64,000 bases of DNA from contig JAKOTR010000090.1 of assembly GCA_029776225.1 (NCBI GenBank), positions 53,064-117,063 of the forward strand. The letters run 5' to 3'. Both the position numbers and the translations under genes were made by a program. Within the stretch, counting starts at the first letter, position 1, and each line of letters starts with the position of its first letter. The notes beneath the pieces are model-generated. The model searched no databases and was not told the DNA's origin. It was given only the letters and a program-made list of their open reading frames with translations. This document shows, in pieces, positions 48,836 through 57,727 of this stretch. The DNA is from Acidobacteriota bacterium. Its GTDB lineage: Bacteria; Acidobacteriota; Terriglobia; Bryobacterales; Bryobacteraceae.

Positions 48836-51562
48836 TTACGCTTCGAGTTCGAGCTGCTCGCCTTCGGCGATCTCCAGCGGTTGGGCGAAAACGAACACCG
48901 CCCGTCCCTGCTCGCGCCGCAGTTCATGGGCCACAGGCTTGCCGCCCAGCCGCGCCGTGGTCTTTGCGCCTGCCGGGATGTTGCGCGCCAGCTCGACGGT
49001 TTGGCACGGCAGCTTACCGTACAGCACCGAAAGCCGGAACCGCGTCCTGCCCTGCTGCACGGCCTGGGAGAACGTGCCCCAGCCGGTCCCGGTCGACCAG
49101 AACGAACGGAAGTTGGCGGTGTTCACGCGCGGAGCCGCAACAACGCTCTTCTCCGTGCCGTGATAGCGGAATCCGCTCAGCGCCAGGATGCCGGACCAGG
49201 AAGCCATCGCCCGCACGTAATGGTGGCCGCACTCCAGCTCGTCCCACGGATTGCGCCGTTCACCGTCGTAGCGCAGCCGCGCGTTGGTGACGATCTCGAT
49301 GGCTTCCTTCGGCATCCCGTAATACATCATGAGCGCGGCAATCTCGTACTCAAACCCGGTCCAGACCTCGGAGAAATACGGGAACGGAATCCGCGGCCGC
49401 GGCGCCTTGCCGTAGTCGCAGAGCAGCAGTCCCGCTTCGTCGTTCAATGCATAGATGCGCTCGATCGACTCGTGGTCTTCGAGGTTGTGCCGGTAGTTGT
49501 ACTTGTAGATCGACGCCAGCGTCTTGCGTATCTTGGCCGGATCCACAAGCGAGCCGAGCCCTGCCACCATGGCGACGTACTGGCCCACCAGTTGATCCGC
49601 CAGGCAGCCTTCCCCAGCCTGAAAGTCGGGATGCAAGGGGTCTTCGGCGCCGCCCTGCGAGCGCAGCGGCTTGGCGATCTTGTCCGGCGGAATGCCCTGG
49701 ACCTTCTGAATGTAATACTCCCCGTTGAACAGGTTCTCGTCGATCCACTTGCTGCCGCGCGTGAACAGATCGCGGCACGTGCGCGCGAATGCCTCGTCGC
49801 CGGTGGCGCGGGCCATCTCTTCGCACGCGCGGAGCCCACCTAGATAATAGATGCCGCACATCGGGTTCGGACCGTAAAACTCGACGTCGAAAGTGTTGTG
49901 CTGCACGCCTTCGGCGACACCGTCGCGATCGGCGTCCCAGCCTCCCTCGATCCAGGCGAACTCCATGGCCTTTTTGACTTTCGGCCACATCGAGCGAAGC
50001 CAGGCGTCATCGCCCGAGAGCCGCCAGTCGAGGTAAGTGCGGATGATCTGGCCCATGGTGCCGTCGATGGCCGTTATCCCGTGTGAGGTCTGTTTCCCCT
50101 CGGGCAACTGAATGCGGATCGGCAGTATGCCGTCCAGCTTCTCGGCGGTTTCAAAGCCCGCTTCGCGCTGCGAGCGCGCCAGGGACGGGAACAGATGTTG
50201 TGTGACCGCTTCGTAGTTCCACACGTGGGAGCAGTTGCCGAAGCAGCAGCCGCTGTTGTCGCTCGCGCCTTCGAAGCCGCGGAACCTGCCGTCGGCCGTG
50301 CGGAAGCAAACCTGCGTGGCCAGCGTGGAGAGGTTCGCCATAGCGGCTTCCTTCACGGGAGCGGGCAGCGTGGATTCGCGCATCGCCGCCAGGAACTGGC
50401 GCATGCGTTTTTCGAGAACGGGAAGGTTGGCCGCGGCGTGTTCGGCGGCTGCCCACGCATCCGCGAAGCGCTGGCAATAATAGTTGCCGATGATCGTATT
50501 GTTCTCGCCTTTCGGGGCGGTCCAGCCGCACCATTGCGGCGTGCGGTTCGGAAAATGCCAGGCGAGCAGAAACGTGAAATCCGCCTCCGCGCCCGGTGCA
50601 AGCTCCCTGCTCAGGCAGATCGAGCCTACCTGGTTGCGCTGCTCGGCCTCCGGCCCGAGTTGCCCGTCCTGGGTGAAGTCGTCCCAGAACAGCAGCGCGC
50701 TCCTCCACCACTTTGCTTCCGGCCAGCCGCGAAGATAGCTCACCTTGCCGTCGCCCGCATCGAGAACGCACAGCGCCATCGATCCGTTCATCGGCGCATC
50801 CTTGGCCGCGCCGGGATTGGTCATGAGCAGGCCCTGCAACCCTGCGCCGGTCCGGAATTCGTTGACCCGGCTCCTGGCGGCCCCGCGGGCTCCGGGCCCG
50901 CGGTCGGTCCCGACCGGGTTCTCGAGCGAAAAGGCGATCGACACCTTCGCTGTCTGCTTGCCCGGGTTCCTGACCTTGTACCGCAACACGGCAATCGGGA
51001 GGCCCGAATCGTCGGCCGCCAGCGGAAAGATCGGCGTGAACGCCTCCAGCGTCACCCTGACGGGCAGTTTGCGGTCGCGGAATGCGACCGTGGCGAGCGG
51101 ATACTCCCCGGTGAAGGTAGCGCCGTCAAGCCGCGTGAGTCCCGAAACGTTATTGGGGCTCAGGCCGTGAGCGGCATGATAAGGCGGCATCATCCGGGCC
51201 TCCAGCACGCGTGCCACGGGCTTCGAGTTCCCCGCCTGAACCCAAATGCTCGGGAACGCGTAGTTGAGCGACCTGCCCTTATCCGGGCGATTAAAGATTT
51301 CCCAGTCGCGCAACTGGCCGCGCCCCCCGAGGCTAACCGAACCTGCCGCCACCCCGCCCAGCGGAAAGGCAACCATGGCCAGGTTGCGGCCGGTGAGAAC
51401 CCTGGGATATTGAACGGTGCGGCGCGGAGCGGCGCCCCGGCTCGCAGCCTGAGGCGCGGCCTCCGCTGTGGTCTGAGCCGCGGGGGCCTGAGAAGCCTGG
51501 GCCGGTGCGGCGCCTGCTATCAACGCGGCGGTCTTCAGAAAATCACGACGTTTCGTAGCCAT
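48836..51562 (-). CDS. GH116 beta-glucosidase/glucosylceramidase (GBA2-like), Tat-exported
   Basis: A 908-residue protein with a Tat signal (KRRDFLKTAALIAGAA) and an Ala/Gln-rich linker. The N-terminal domain starts with VAFPLGGVAAGSVSLGGRGQLRDWEIFNRP, the landmark of the GBA2/GH116 family; the C-terminal (alpha/alpha)6 barrel has CSHVWNYEAVTQHLFPSLARSQRE and VQHNTFDVEFYGPNPMCGIYYLGG, the latter two likely to hold the nucleophile and acid/base carboxylates. Substrates known for the family are glucosylceramide, beta-glucosides and xylosides. Convergent with actF. Confidence 0.92.
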   Translation of the reverse strand: MATKRRDFLKTAALIAGAAPAQASQAPAAQTTAEAAPQAASRGAAPRRTVQYPRVLTGRNLAMVAFPLGGVAAGSVSLGGRGQLRDWEIFNRPDKGRSLNYAFPSIWVQAGNSKPVARVLEARMMPPYHAAHGLSPNNVSGLTRLDGATFTGEYPLATVAFRDRKLPVRVTLEAFTPIFPLAADDSGLPIAVLRYKVRNPGKQTAKVSIAFSLENPVGTDRGPGARGAARSRVNEFRTGAGLQGLLMTNPGAAKDAPMNGSMALCVLDAGDGKVSYLRGWPEAKWWRSALLFWDDFTQDGQLGPEAEQRNQVGSICLSRELAPGAEADFTFLLAWHFPNRTPQWCGWTAPKGENNTIIGNYYCQRFADAWAAAEHAAANLPVLEKRMRQFLAAMRESTLPAPVKEAAMANLSTLATQVCFRTADGRFRGFEGASDNSGCCFGNCSHVWNYEAVTQHLFPSLARSQREAGFETAEKLDGILPIRIQLPEGKQTSHGITAIDGTMGQIIRTYLDWRLSGDDAWLRSMWPKVKKAMEFAWIEGGWDADRDGVAEGVQHNTFDVEFYGPNPMCGIYYLGGLRACEEMARATGDEAFARTCRDLFTRGSKWIDENLFNGEYYIQKVQGIPPDKIAKPLRSQGGAEDPLHPDFQAGEGCLADQLVGQYVAMVAGLGSLVDPAKIRKTLASIYKYNYRHNLEDHESIERIYALNDEAGLLLCDYGKAPRPRIPFPYFSEVWTGFEYEIAALMMYYGMPKEAIEIVTNARLRYDGERRNPWDELECGHHYVRAMASWSGILALSGFRYHGTEKSVVAAPRVNTANFRSFWSTGTGWGTFSQAVQQGRTRFRLSVLYGKLPCQTVELARNIPAGAKTTARLGGKPVAHELRREQGRAVFVFAQPLEIAEGEQLELEA

Positions 51563-51653
51563 CTCGTCCTCGTATAAATTGCAAACTTAAATATCATTTC
51601 ACAAGAGGAACGCAAGATGGGGCGCCGCGAACCGGATTTTGTGCGAAAGCCTG
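51563..51653. other. AT-richer gap between GH116 and the duplicated block
   Basis: This short gap holds the promoter side of the GH116 gene (TTTAAGTTTGCAATTTATA on the reverse strand could supply a -10 element) and, from about 51605, the start of the tandemly duplicated block. No gene seen. Confidence 0.4.
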
Positions 51654-52805
51654 CTACGAGCGGCCCGTCTCCGATTTCACCGCGTTCAGCAGCGCGTTCA
51701 TGTAAGCGATGCTGTGTGCCAGCCCCGCGCTGGGACGGTACTCTCCCGTGCCCCCGCCCCTGCTGGTGTCCCTGGTTCCGGGCGAAACGCCGAGCAACGG
51801 AATGTGGTCCGGGATCGCGATGCCGTCGAAGCCCACTTCCACCATCGCCTTCATGACCTTGTACATGTCATAGTAGCCGTCGTCCAGCAACGTCTCGACG
51901 AAGTGCGGCAACGGAGCGCTCACGTTCCGGAAGTGCACCTTGAAAAGTTTCTTCTGGCTGCCGAAGTACTTGATGGCCTCCACTACATCCTTGCCCATCA
52001 GTTCGCCGCCCTCAAGCCAGCAGCCTACGCACAGGCACACTCCAATGTTCGGGCTGTTGGCGATCTCCAGCGCTTTCCGATAGCCTTCAAAACTGCTGAA
52101 GATGCACCGCGGGACACCCGCCAGCATAGGCTGCGGCGGATCGTCGGGGTGAATGCCGATGCGCACGCCCGCTTCCTCGGCGACCGGAACCACTTTCTTG
52201 ATGAAGTAGGTGTAGTTGTCCCAGATCTCTTCTTCCGAATACCTCCGGCCATGGGAAAGCGGTTCGTTGTAAGTGATTCCCGCCCAGACGCCCCGCCGCT
52301 CCGGGCTCGCCATGTTGAGCTCCCTGGCCGAATAGCCTCGCGGCATCGTCGCGCGCCCGCTCGACCATATGCCGTTACCCATGTGCGCATACGTCGTATA
52401 GGGAATCCCGGCCTTGCCCAGGTAGCGGATATAGTTCAGGTACTCTTCGATCTTTTTATCGCGCCCGGGCAGATTCAGCGTGACTTCCGGCATGTTGTGC
52501 AGGCTGCCGCTCGGGCCCACGCCGCTCCCGATGTTGTACACCTTGAAGCCGGCGGCCTCCCACTGCTTGCGGATCTTAATGAAGCCCTCGGCGGTCGCTT
52601 CCTCAGGCTGGGCGCTCAGGCTGACCCACGTTATTCCGAGTTGCTTCAAATAACGCATGTGTTCTTCGGTGGTCCGCCCGGAGGCGCTCGTCCCGATCTT
52701 CACGCCCGGAGGAAGAGGAGGCAGCTTGGAAGCGCCCGACCGCTGAGCCGCCAGCAGCGCTGCCCCGCCCAGCGCCATTTTCGAAAACTCTCTTCTATTT
52801 GTCAT
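51654..52805 (-). CDS. Mannonate dehydratase (UxuA)-like TIM-barrel protein, Tat-exported, copy 1
   Basis: A 383-residue protein. The N-terminus MTNRREFSKMALGGAALLAAQ is a Tat signal. The barrel has SLHNMPEVTLNLPGRDKKIEEYLNYI, GIHPDDPPQPMLAGVPRCIFSSFEG (compare the HPDDPP/G-PR region of UxuA), CVGCWLEGG and FKVHFRNVSAPLPHFVETLLDDG. UxuA turns D-mannonate into 2-keto-3-deoxygluconate; the exported form may act on another sugar acid. The start at 52805 has AAGGAG eleven bases before it. A near-identical paralogue lies at 53265-54401. Confidence 0.85.
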   Translation of the reverse strand: MTNRREFSKMALGGAALLAAQRSGASKLPPLPPGVKIGTSASGRTTEEHMRYLKQLGITWVSLSAQPEEATAEGFIKIRKQWEAAGFKVYNIGSGVGPSGSLHNMPEVTLNLPGRDKKIEEYLNYIRYLGKAGIPYTTYAHMGNGIWSSGRATMPRGYSARELNMASPERRGVWAGITYNEPLSHGRRYSEEEIWDNYTYFIKKVVPVAEEAGVRIGIHPDDPPQPMLAGVPRCIFSSFEGYRKALEIANSPNIGVCLCVGCWLEGGELMGKDVVEAIKYFGSQKKLFKVHFRNVSAPLPHFVETLLDDGYYDMYKVMKAMVEVGFDGIAIPDHIPLLGVSPGTRDTSRGGGTGEYRPSAGLAHSIAYMNALLNAVKSETGRS

Positions 52806-52823
52806 CGTTACCATCGCTCCTTG

Positions 52824-53015
52824 CTACTTCGTTCGCCAGTACGCGCTGTGGCCGGTGCAAATCATCATCCGGGAGATTTCCCGAATGATCCGCCTCAGCT
52901 CGAAAATTGTCTACCTCGCCCTGCTGCTGGTACGCCGGTTTGCCGCAGGGCGCGAGTAGAGCCCCATTTGGGCACGTCCCATTTTGCATCAAACGCGGCC
53001 TGCATGATACCGGAA
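52824..53015 (-). pseudogene. Redoxin remnant (3' end only), left copy
   Basis: The bases after CTACTTCGTTCGCCAGTACGC match the last about 200 bases of the intact redoxin gene at 54447-55580, including the stop codon, but with indels that break the frame. The thioredoxin active sites and the whole 5' part are gone. It ends where the deletion in the left copy joins the leader of the radical SAM remnant. Confidence 0.82.
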
Positions 53016-53135
53016 TCGAGGGCGAGCGGGCGGGCCGCCCGGCCGCTCCGGGTGCGGCGGGTTCAGGCGCAACAAAGCCGCGCAGTGGCGTTGCAATTGC
53101 CACCCGGGTGATCAACAGACGTAGACGAGCTGGGA

Positions 53136-53215
53136 ATGACGACCCCTTCGGACAACAACGGGAGAACTGGCGATATCCCCAGCCGGCGCTCAGACCCGCC
53201 ACAAATTAGAGGATG
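53136..53215 (+). pseudogene. Radical SAM gene remnant (5' end only), left copy
   Basis: ATGACGACCCCTTCGGACAA and the following 60 bases match the first 29 codons of the radical SAM gene at 55908; the preceding about 75 bases match its leader. A frameshift after about ten codons (MTTPSDNNGRTGD then out of frame) makes it non-coding. At ATTAGAGGAT the sequence switches to the 3' flank of the right UxuA-like copy, marking the duplication boundary. Confidence 0.82.
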
Positions 53216-53264
53216 AGGAAGCGCGATGGGGCGCCGCGCACCGGACTTGGCGCTCCCAAGATTG

Positions 53265-54401
53265 TTATGAGCGGCCCGTCTCCGACTTGGCCGCGTTCAG
53301 CAGGGCGTTCATATAACCGATGCTGTATGCCAGCCCCGCGTTGTTGAAGGCCATCAATTCGCTGGGACGGTATGCTCCCGTGCCGCTCGTGTCTTCCCTG
53401 CGCCCGGGCAGGACCCCGAGCGCCGGGACGTGGTCCGGAATCACGAGACCGTCGAAGCCCACTTCCACCAGCGCCTTCATGACCCTGTACATGTCGTAGT
53501 AGCCGTCGTCCAGCAGTGTCTCGACAGAGTGCGGCAACGGCGCGCTCACGTTCCGGAGGTGCACCTTGAAAAGCTTTTTCTGACTGGCGAAGTACTTGAT
53601 GGCCTCCACCACGTCTTTGCCCATCAGCTCGCCGCCCTCAAGCCAGCAGCCTACGCATAGGCACACTCCAATGTTCGGGCTGTTGGCGATCTCCAGCGCT
53701 TTCCGGTAGCCTTCAAAACTGCTGAAGATACACCGCGGGACACCCGCCAGCATAGGCTGCGGCGGATCGTCCGGGTGAATGCCTATGCGCACGCCCGCTT
53801 CCTCAGCGACCGGAACCACTTTCTTGATGAAGTAGGCGTAGTTGTCCCAGATCTCTTCTTCCGAATACTTGCGGCCATGGGAAAGCGGTTCGGTATAGGT
53901 GACTCCGGCCCAGTCGCCCCGAAGCTGCGGGCTGGCCATATTGACCTCTCTGGATTGATAGCCGCGGGGCATCGTCGTCCACCCGCTCGACCATATGCCG
54001 TTGCCCATGTGCGCATACGTCGTATAGGGAATCCCGGCCTTGCCCAAGTAGCGGATATAGTTCAGGTACTCTTCGATCTTTTTATCGCGCCCGGGCAGAC
54101 TCAGCGTGACTTCCGGCATGTTGTGCAGACTGCCGCTCGGGCCCACGCCGCTCCCGATGTTGTACACCTTGAAGCCCGCGGCCTCCCACTGCTTGCGAAT
54201 CCTGATGAAATCTTCGGCGGTGGCTTCCTCGGGCCGGCCGATCAGGCTGACCCACGTGATCCCGAGTTGCTTCAGGAAAAGCAGGTGCTCCTCGGTGGGC
54301 TGCCCGGCGGTCGTCCCGATCTTCACGCCCGGAGGAAGAGGTTGGAGCCTGGAACCGCCCGGCCGCTCAGCCGCCACCAGTGCTTCTCCGCCCAGCGTCA
54401 T
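53265..54401 (-). CDS. UxuA-like TIM-barrel protein, copy 2, without Tat signal
   Basis: A 378-residue paralogue of the gene at 51654, nearly identical through the barrel (same SLHNMPEV, IHPDDPPQPMLAGVPRCIFSS and CVGCWLEGGELMG segments). The region that encodes copy 1's signal reads VTSTDKRESSK here: the start ATG became AGC and the twin arginine KR, and no ATG, GTG or TTG lies upstream in frame before a stop. The first usable start is MTLGGEALVAAE, so the product would be made without a Tat signal and stay cytoplasmic, or the gene is decaying. The catalytic barrel looks whole. Confidence 0.8.
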   Translation of the reverse strand: MTLGGEALVAAERPGGSRLQPLPPGVKIGTTAGQPTEEHLLFLKQLGITWVSLIGRPEEATAEDFIRIRKQWEAAGFKVYNIGSGVGPSGSLHNMPEVTLSLPGRDKKIEEYLNYIRYLGKAGIPYTTYAHMGNGIWSSGWTTMPRGYQSREVNMASPQLRGDWAGVTYTEPLSHGRKYSEEEIWDNYAYFIKKVVPVAEEAGVRIGIHPDDPPQPMLAGVPRCIFSSFEGYRKALEIANSPNIGVCLCVGCWLEGGELMGKDVVEAIKYFASQKKLFKVHLRNVSAPLPHSVETLLDDGYYDMYRVMKALVEVGFDGLVIPDHVPALGVLPGRREDTSGTGAYRPSELMAFNNAGLAYSIGYMNALLNAAKSETGRS

Positions 54402-54446
54402 CTTCGAGGACTCTCTTTTATCAGTGCTCGTGACCGTCGCTCCTTG

Positions 54447-55580
54447 CTACTTCGTTCGCCAGTACGCGCTGTGGCCGATGTAATCATCATCCGGGAGGTT
54501 CCCCAGAATGATTCTCCTCAGCTCGAGGATGTCTACCTCGCCCTGCTTCTGGTACAGCAGCTTGCCGCCGGGCGCGAGCAGAACCGTGTAAGGCACGCCG
54601 GCCTCCCATTTCGCGTCGAAAGCGGCCTGCATGGCATAGGTGTCCGTCGAGGCGAACTGCAAATTCCTTCCCGACGAATGCAGTTTTTCCAAAACCTTCT
54701 GCACCCCGGCGCGCTCGTCAGGCAGATTCGTGGAAACGGTGACGAAATCGAAGTCGCGCCCGCGGTACATGCGGTGGGTCGTGATCAGGTCCGGAAGCTC
54801 GCTGATGCATGGACCGCACCACGTCGCCCAGAAGTTCACCAGAAGAAGTTTGCCGGTGGGATTCGAGCGCAGCTTCTTCAATTCCTCCGCGCCAGCCATC
54901 TCCAGGACCACCGGCTCGGCCTCGATCTTCTTCAGCTCCTGCTCCCTGGACGCCTGCTTCGACTTCCACTTGGTTGAACAACCGAAGACCCCGGTGTGCT
55001 CCACCGGAACGGGCCGGCCCTCCAGCAGTGCGTCAATGGCGTTTCGCGCGTCCCGGACCTTCACCAGCGATTCGCGCTGGCTGTTATCCACGCGGCCCTC
55101 GTAGCGCAGCTTGCGCTCCCGGTCGAAGATGAACACGTGCGGGGTTGCCTTCGGGCCGTAGGCCCGCGCGACGGACTGCGTCTCGCCGTCGTACAGGTAA
55201 GGGAAATTGAATTTCCGGTAGGCCGCCCGGATCTTCATGTCCTCCAGGCTATCACTCACGTCGGTGTATCCCAGCTCGTTCAGCCGGACCGCCGCCGGAT
55301 CGTTTGGCGAGATCGCAACCAACGCCACGCCTTTTCCGCGGTAGTCGGCGGCAATCTGCTTGATGCGGTTCTCGTACAGTTGGGCGGTCGGGCAGTGGTT
55401 GCAGGTGAACACGATCACAAGCACCGGATATGAGGAATAGTCGCTCAGACGGTGGATCTTGCCATCGACACCAGGCAGCGCGAAATCGGGAGCGGGCGAG
55501 CCTATGGCCAGCGTGGGTGGCTCATCGGCGGCAGCAAAAAGGGAAGCTGCGGTAAGAACGAGTGCCAGCAAGGTCGGCAT
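54447..55580 (-). CDS. Exported protein with two thioredoxin-fold domains (AhpC/TSA-like plus TlpA-like)
   Basis: A 377-residue protein with a signal peptide (MPTLLALVLTAASLFAAADE). Domain 1 (about 25-195) is a peroxiredoxin-like redoxin with FTCNHCPTAQ, DARNAIDALLEGRPV closing it; domain 2 (about 220-350) has the TlpA/ResA-type active site FWATWCGPCISELPDL. The start at 55580 has AGGAGGG at proper distance; a 43-residue upstream extension is not needed. The linked UxuA-like gene follows 45 bases after its stop. Two active sites in one chain suggest thiol relay in the periplasm. Confidence 0.88.
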   Translation of the reverse strand: MPTLLALVLTAASLFAAADEPPTLAIGSPAPDFALPGVDGKIHRLSDYSSYPVLVIVFTCNHCPTAQLYENRIKQIAADYRGKGVALVAISPNDPAAVRLNELGYTDVSDSLEDMKIRAAYRKFNFPYLYDGETQSVARAYGPKATPHVFIFDRERKLRYEGRVDNSQRESLVKVRDARNAIDALLEGRPVPVEHTGVFGCSTKWKSKQASREQELKKIEAEPVVLEMAGAEELKKLRSNPTGKLLLVNFWATWCGPCISELPDLITTHRMYRGRDFDFVTVSTNLPDERAGVQKVLEKLHSSGRNLQFASTDTYAMQAAFDAKWEAGVPYTVLLAPGGKLLYQKQGEVDILELRRIILGNLPDDDYIGHSAYWRTK

Positions 55581-55907
55581 GACGGGAACCCTCCTCCCGA
55601 AAAGTGTACATCGTACAGCCCGGCTCGCATAGCCCGCCAGCGGGGTAAACACTTGCAGCGGCAGCCCGTCCGCGGCGCTCGACGGCGCCAGTCGTTCGTC
55701 AAATGACATCGGCAGTTGACGAAGACTCTCCCGGTTTCGCGCCGGGATCTCCGAAGTCTGCTGCCGCCGTTCCGAATCCGCGGCCCTAAAGTCCTGAATT
55801 CAGGCGAGGTTAGCTGCCGGCCGTTCGGCAGGTTTCAGGCGCATCGTAACCGCACAGTGGCACTGCGGTTGCCATCCGGCGGATTAACAGAAGTAAACGA
55901 GGTGGGA
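55581..55907. other. Divergent intergenic region between redoxin and radical SAM gene
   Basis: 327 bases without a convincing gene. It must hold both divergent promoters. A dyad, CCGCACAGTG-G-CACTGCGG (55850-55868), lies 40-58 bases before the radical SAM start; the leader around it is partly kept in the left copy (53062-53135), where the dyad is weakened. No riboswitch consensus was recognised. An in-frame extension of the radical SAM gene back to 55716 lacks protein-like character. Confidence 0.45.
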
Positions 55908-57428
55908 ATGACGACTCCTTCTAACAACAACGGGAGAATTGGCATCAGAGAAGGCGGTACGTCCGGCGCTCAGGCCCGCCACATATTAGAGGATATTCTT
56001 GCGCGCAAATCAGTCAGGCGCTTGCTTGCCCTGGCGACGCGTATGGACAGCACCGGAAAGTGCTTTTTCGAGCGGGTGTGCGAGAACTACAACAACGGTG
56101 CTCTCTCGGGCTTTGCGCGATGGAAGTGGCGCATCCCCGAACTCTTGATCGATTACGCGCTGAAGCGGGCGAAGCTCGACCGGGAATTCATGACCGAAAA
56201 GCTTTTCCACCACCGGCCTACGGTCCGCGCACTCGCGCTGGCGGGCCGCAGCGTCGCCCGGTACGGCCTGTCGGCGCCCCAAAGGTTCGTCGCGCCGCTG
56301 ATGATCGTCTGGAACATCACTCAGGCCTGCAATCTGCGCTGCAAACACTGCTACCAGAGCGCGGGCACGCGGCCGGCGCGGGATGAATTGACGCTGGAGG
56401 AGAAACTGGCGGCCGTTGACCAGATGGCTGCCAACGGCGTGCCCTTCCTGGCAATCGCGGGCGGCGAGCCCCTGATGTGCGACGATCTGTGGCCGGTCCT
56501 CGAGCGCGCCAGGCAGCACGGCATCCACGTCACGATCGCCACCAACGGCACCCTCCTGACGAAAGAGAACGCGGTGCGCCTCATCGAGGCGGGAGTGAAG
56601 TACGTGGAAGTCAGCGTGGATAGCACCGACACCAAAGAGCACGACACCCTGCGCGGTGTGCCCGGCGCCTGGGAGCGGTCCATCGAGGGAATCCGAAATT
56701 CCGTGGCCGCGGGCATGCGGACGGGGTTCGCCACCTGTTTCACCAACCGCAACGTCGAAACCGTCGACGAGGTGGTGGAGCTGGCGATCTCGCTGGGCTG
56801 CCGCACCTTCTCGCATTTCAACTTCATCCCCACGGGACGCGGCAAGCAGATCGTCGATGCCGATCTGACGCCGGAACAGCGCGAATGGCTGATGCGAAGA
56901 CTCGTCAAGCATCTTCAGGACGGCAGGATTAACGTCATCTCCACCGCGCCGCAGTTCGGGCGCGCCTGCGTCGCTTACGCGCCTCCGGACGGGTTGTTTG
57001 CGACCGGGCATGCTGGCTCCGGAAGAGGCCCCAAGACGATGGTGCTCTCTCGCTACATCGGCGGTTGTGGCGCGGGCCGCTGTTATTGTGCGCTTCAGCC
57101 GAACGGAGACATAACCCCCTGCGTCTATATTTCCAGCGTGAAGATCGGCAATTTGAGGGTTAAGCCGCTGGCCGAAATCTGGGACTGCGCCCTTTTTGCC
57201 AAGCTTTCGCACCGCGATGGTTATCGTCAGCACTGTGGGATCTGCAAAGACCGCGCGTACTGCGGCGGGTGCCGCGCCCGGGCGTACGCCTACACGGACG
57301 ATATGTTAGGTGGCGATCCCGGCTGCGCGAAGAACCAGAAGCTATGGGACGAACTCGTTGCCGCCAACCGGAATGTGGTTGGCTGCGGCACATGCCATCG
57401 GCAGATGCCGAATCGTCAGACGGCGTGA
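55908..57428 (+). CDS. Radical SAM/SPASM protein (AhbC/AhbD/NirJ-like)
   Basis: A 506-residue enzyme. After an N-terminal helical region of about 140 residues come the radical SAM motif CNLRCKHC, AGGEPLMC and the SPASM half with GGCGAGRCYCALQPNGDITPC, HCGICKDRAYCGGCRARAYAYTDDMLGGDPGC. The last pattern is that of the haem-pathway group AhbC/AhbD/NirJ, which trims siroheme side chains or decarboxylates coproporphyrin, but peptide-modifying SPASM enzymes share it. The ATG at 55908 follows GAGGTGGGA. Extra C-terminal Cys (CGTC) present. Pathway not settled. Confidence 0.85.
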   Translation: MTTPSNNNGRIGIREGGTSGAQARHILEDILARKSVRRLLALATRMDSTGKCFFERVCENYNNGALSGFARWKWRIPELLIDYALKRAKLDREFMTEKLFHHRPTVRALALAGRSVARYGLSAPQRFVAPLMIVWNITQACNLRCKHCYQSAGTRPARDELTLEEKLAAVDQMAANGVPFLAIAGGEPLMCDDLWPVLERARQHGIHVTIATNGTLLTKENAVRLIEAGVKYVEVSVDSTDTKEHDTLRGVPGAWERSIEGIRNSVAAGMRTGFATCFTNRNVETVDEVVELAISLGCRTFSHFNFIPTGRGKQIVDADLTPEQREWLMRRLVKHLQDGRINVISTAPQFGRACVAYAPPDGLFATGHAGSGRGPKTMVLSRYIGGCGAGRCYCALQPNGDITPCVYISSVKIGNLRVKPLAEIWDCALFAKLSHRDGYRQHCGICKDRAYCGGCRARAYAYTDDMLGGDPGCAKNQKLWDELVAANRNVVGCGTCHRQMPNRQTA

Positions 57429-57727
57429 CGGAGCAGACGACCCAAATAGATTCATTTTGATGGGAATGCGATATGGGCATCGAGTTGCCCGCAAATCTGA
57501 GTTGAACAACAGATCCCGAATGGCAGGCTTTAGAGCAACAATCAAACTGACCCTTTCAAACTCACCGGCTTTCCAAAGCCCGGTGCGTCGATTCAATTCC
57601 CGATCCGGAGTGCAATCGAGGGGCGGCTGATTTCGATCCTGGAATCGCCACATTAGCCGTGGTTAACGCCGGCGGGTTCCAACTCGCCCAGGCGCGGATT
57701 CTTGGAGTGTGAAGAGGAATTCTTTCT
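57429..57727. other. Intergenic region before the efflux operon
   Basis: 299 bases with no gene recognised. It carries the promoter for the RND operon. No clear inverted repeat, tRNA or regulator gene (such as a TetR repressor) was seen here. Confidence 0.4.

Larger units (their letters stand above)
51605..53215. repeat. Left copy of a tandem duplication (shrunken, about 1.6 kb)
   Basis: This stretch corresponds to 53216-55994 in the same order and orientation. It begins with the 3' flank of the UxuA-like gene (GATGGGGCGCCGCG shared by both copies), goes through that gene and the 3' end of redoxin, and ends at ATTAGAGGAT, codon 27-29 of the radical SAM gene. Compared with the right copy it has lost about 1.2 kb between about 53015 and 53060. 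Both copies diverge by scattered point changes, so the duplication is not recent. Confidence 0.85.
53216..55994. repeat. Right copy of the tandem duplication (full length, about 2.8 kb)
   Basis: It starts with the same flank as 51605 and holds the second UxuA-like gene, the complete redoxin, the 327-bp divergent intergenic region and the first codons of the radical SAM gene, up to ATTAGAGGAT at 55985-55994. The boundary shows the duplicated unit was cut inside the radical SAM gene. Confidence 0.85.

Noticed and set aside
55840..55907. Cobalamin riboswitch suggested by GCCACTG on the reverse strand
   Set aside because: The motif belongs to a simple dyad; other conserved B12-box elements are absent.
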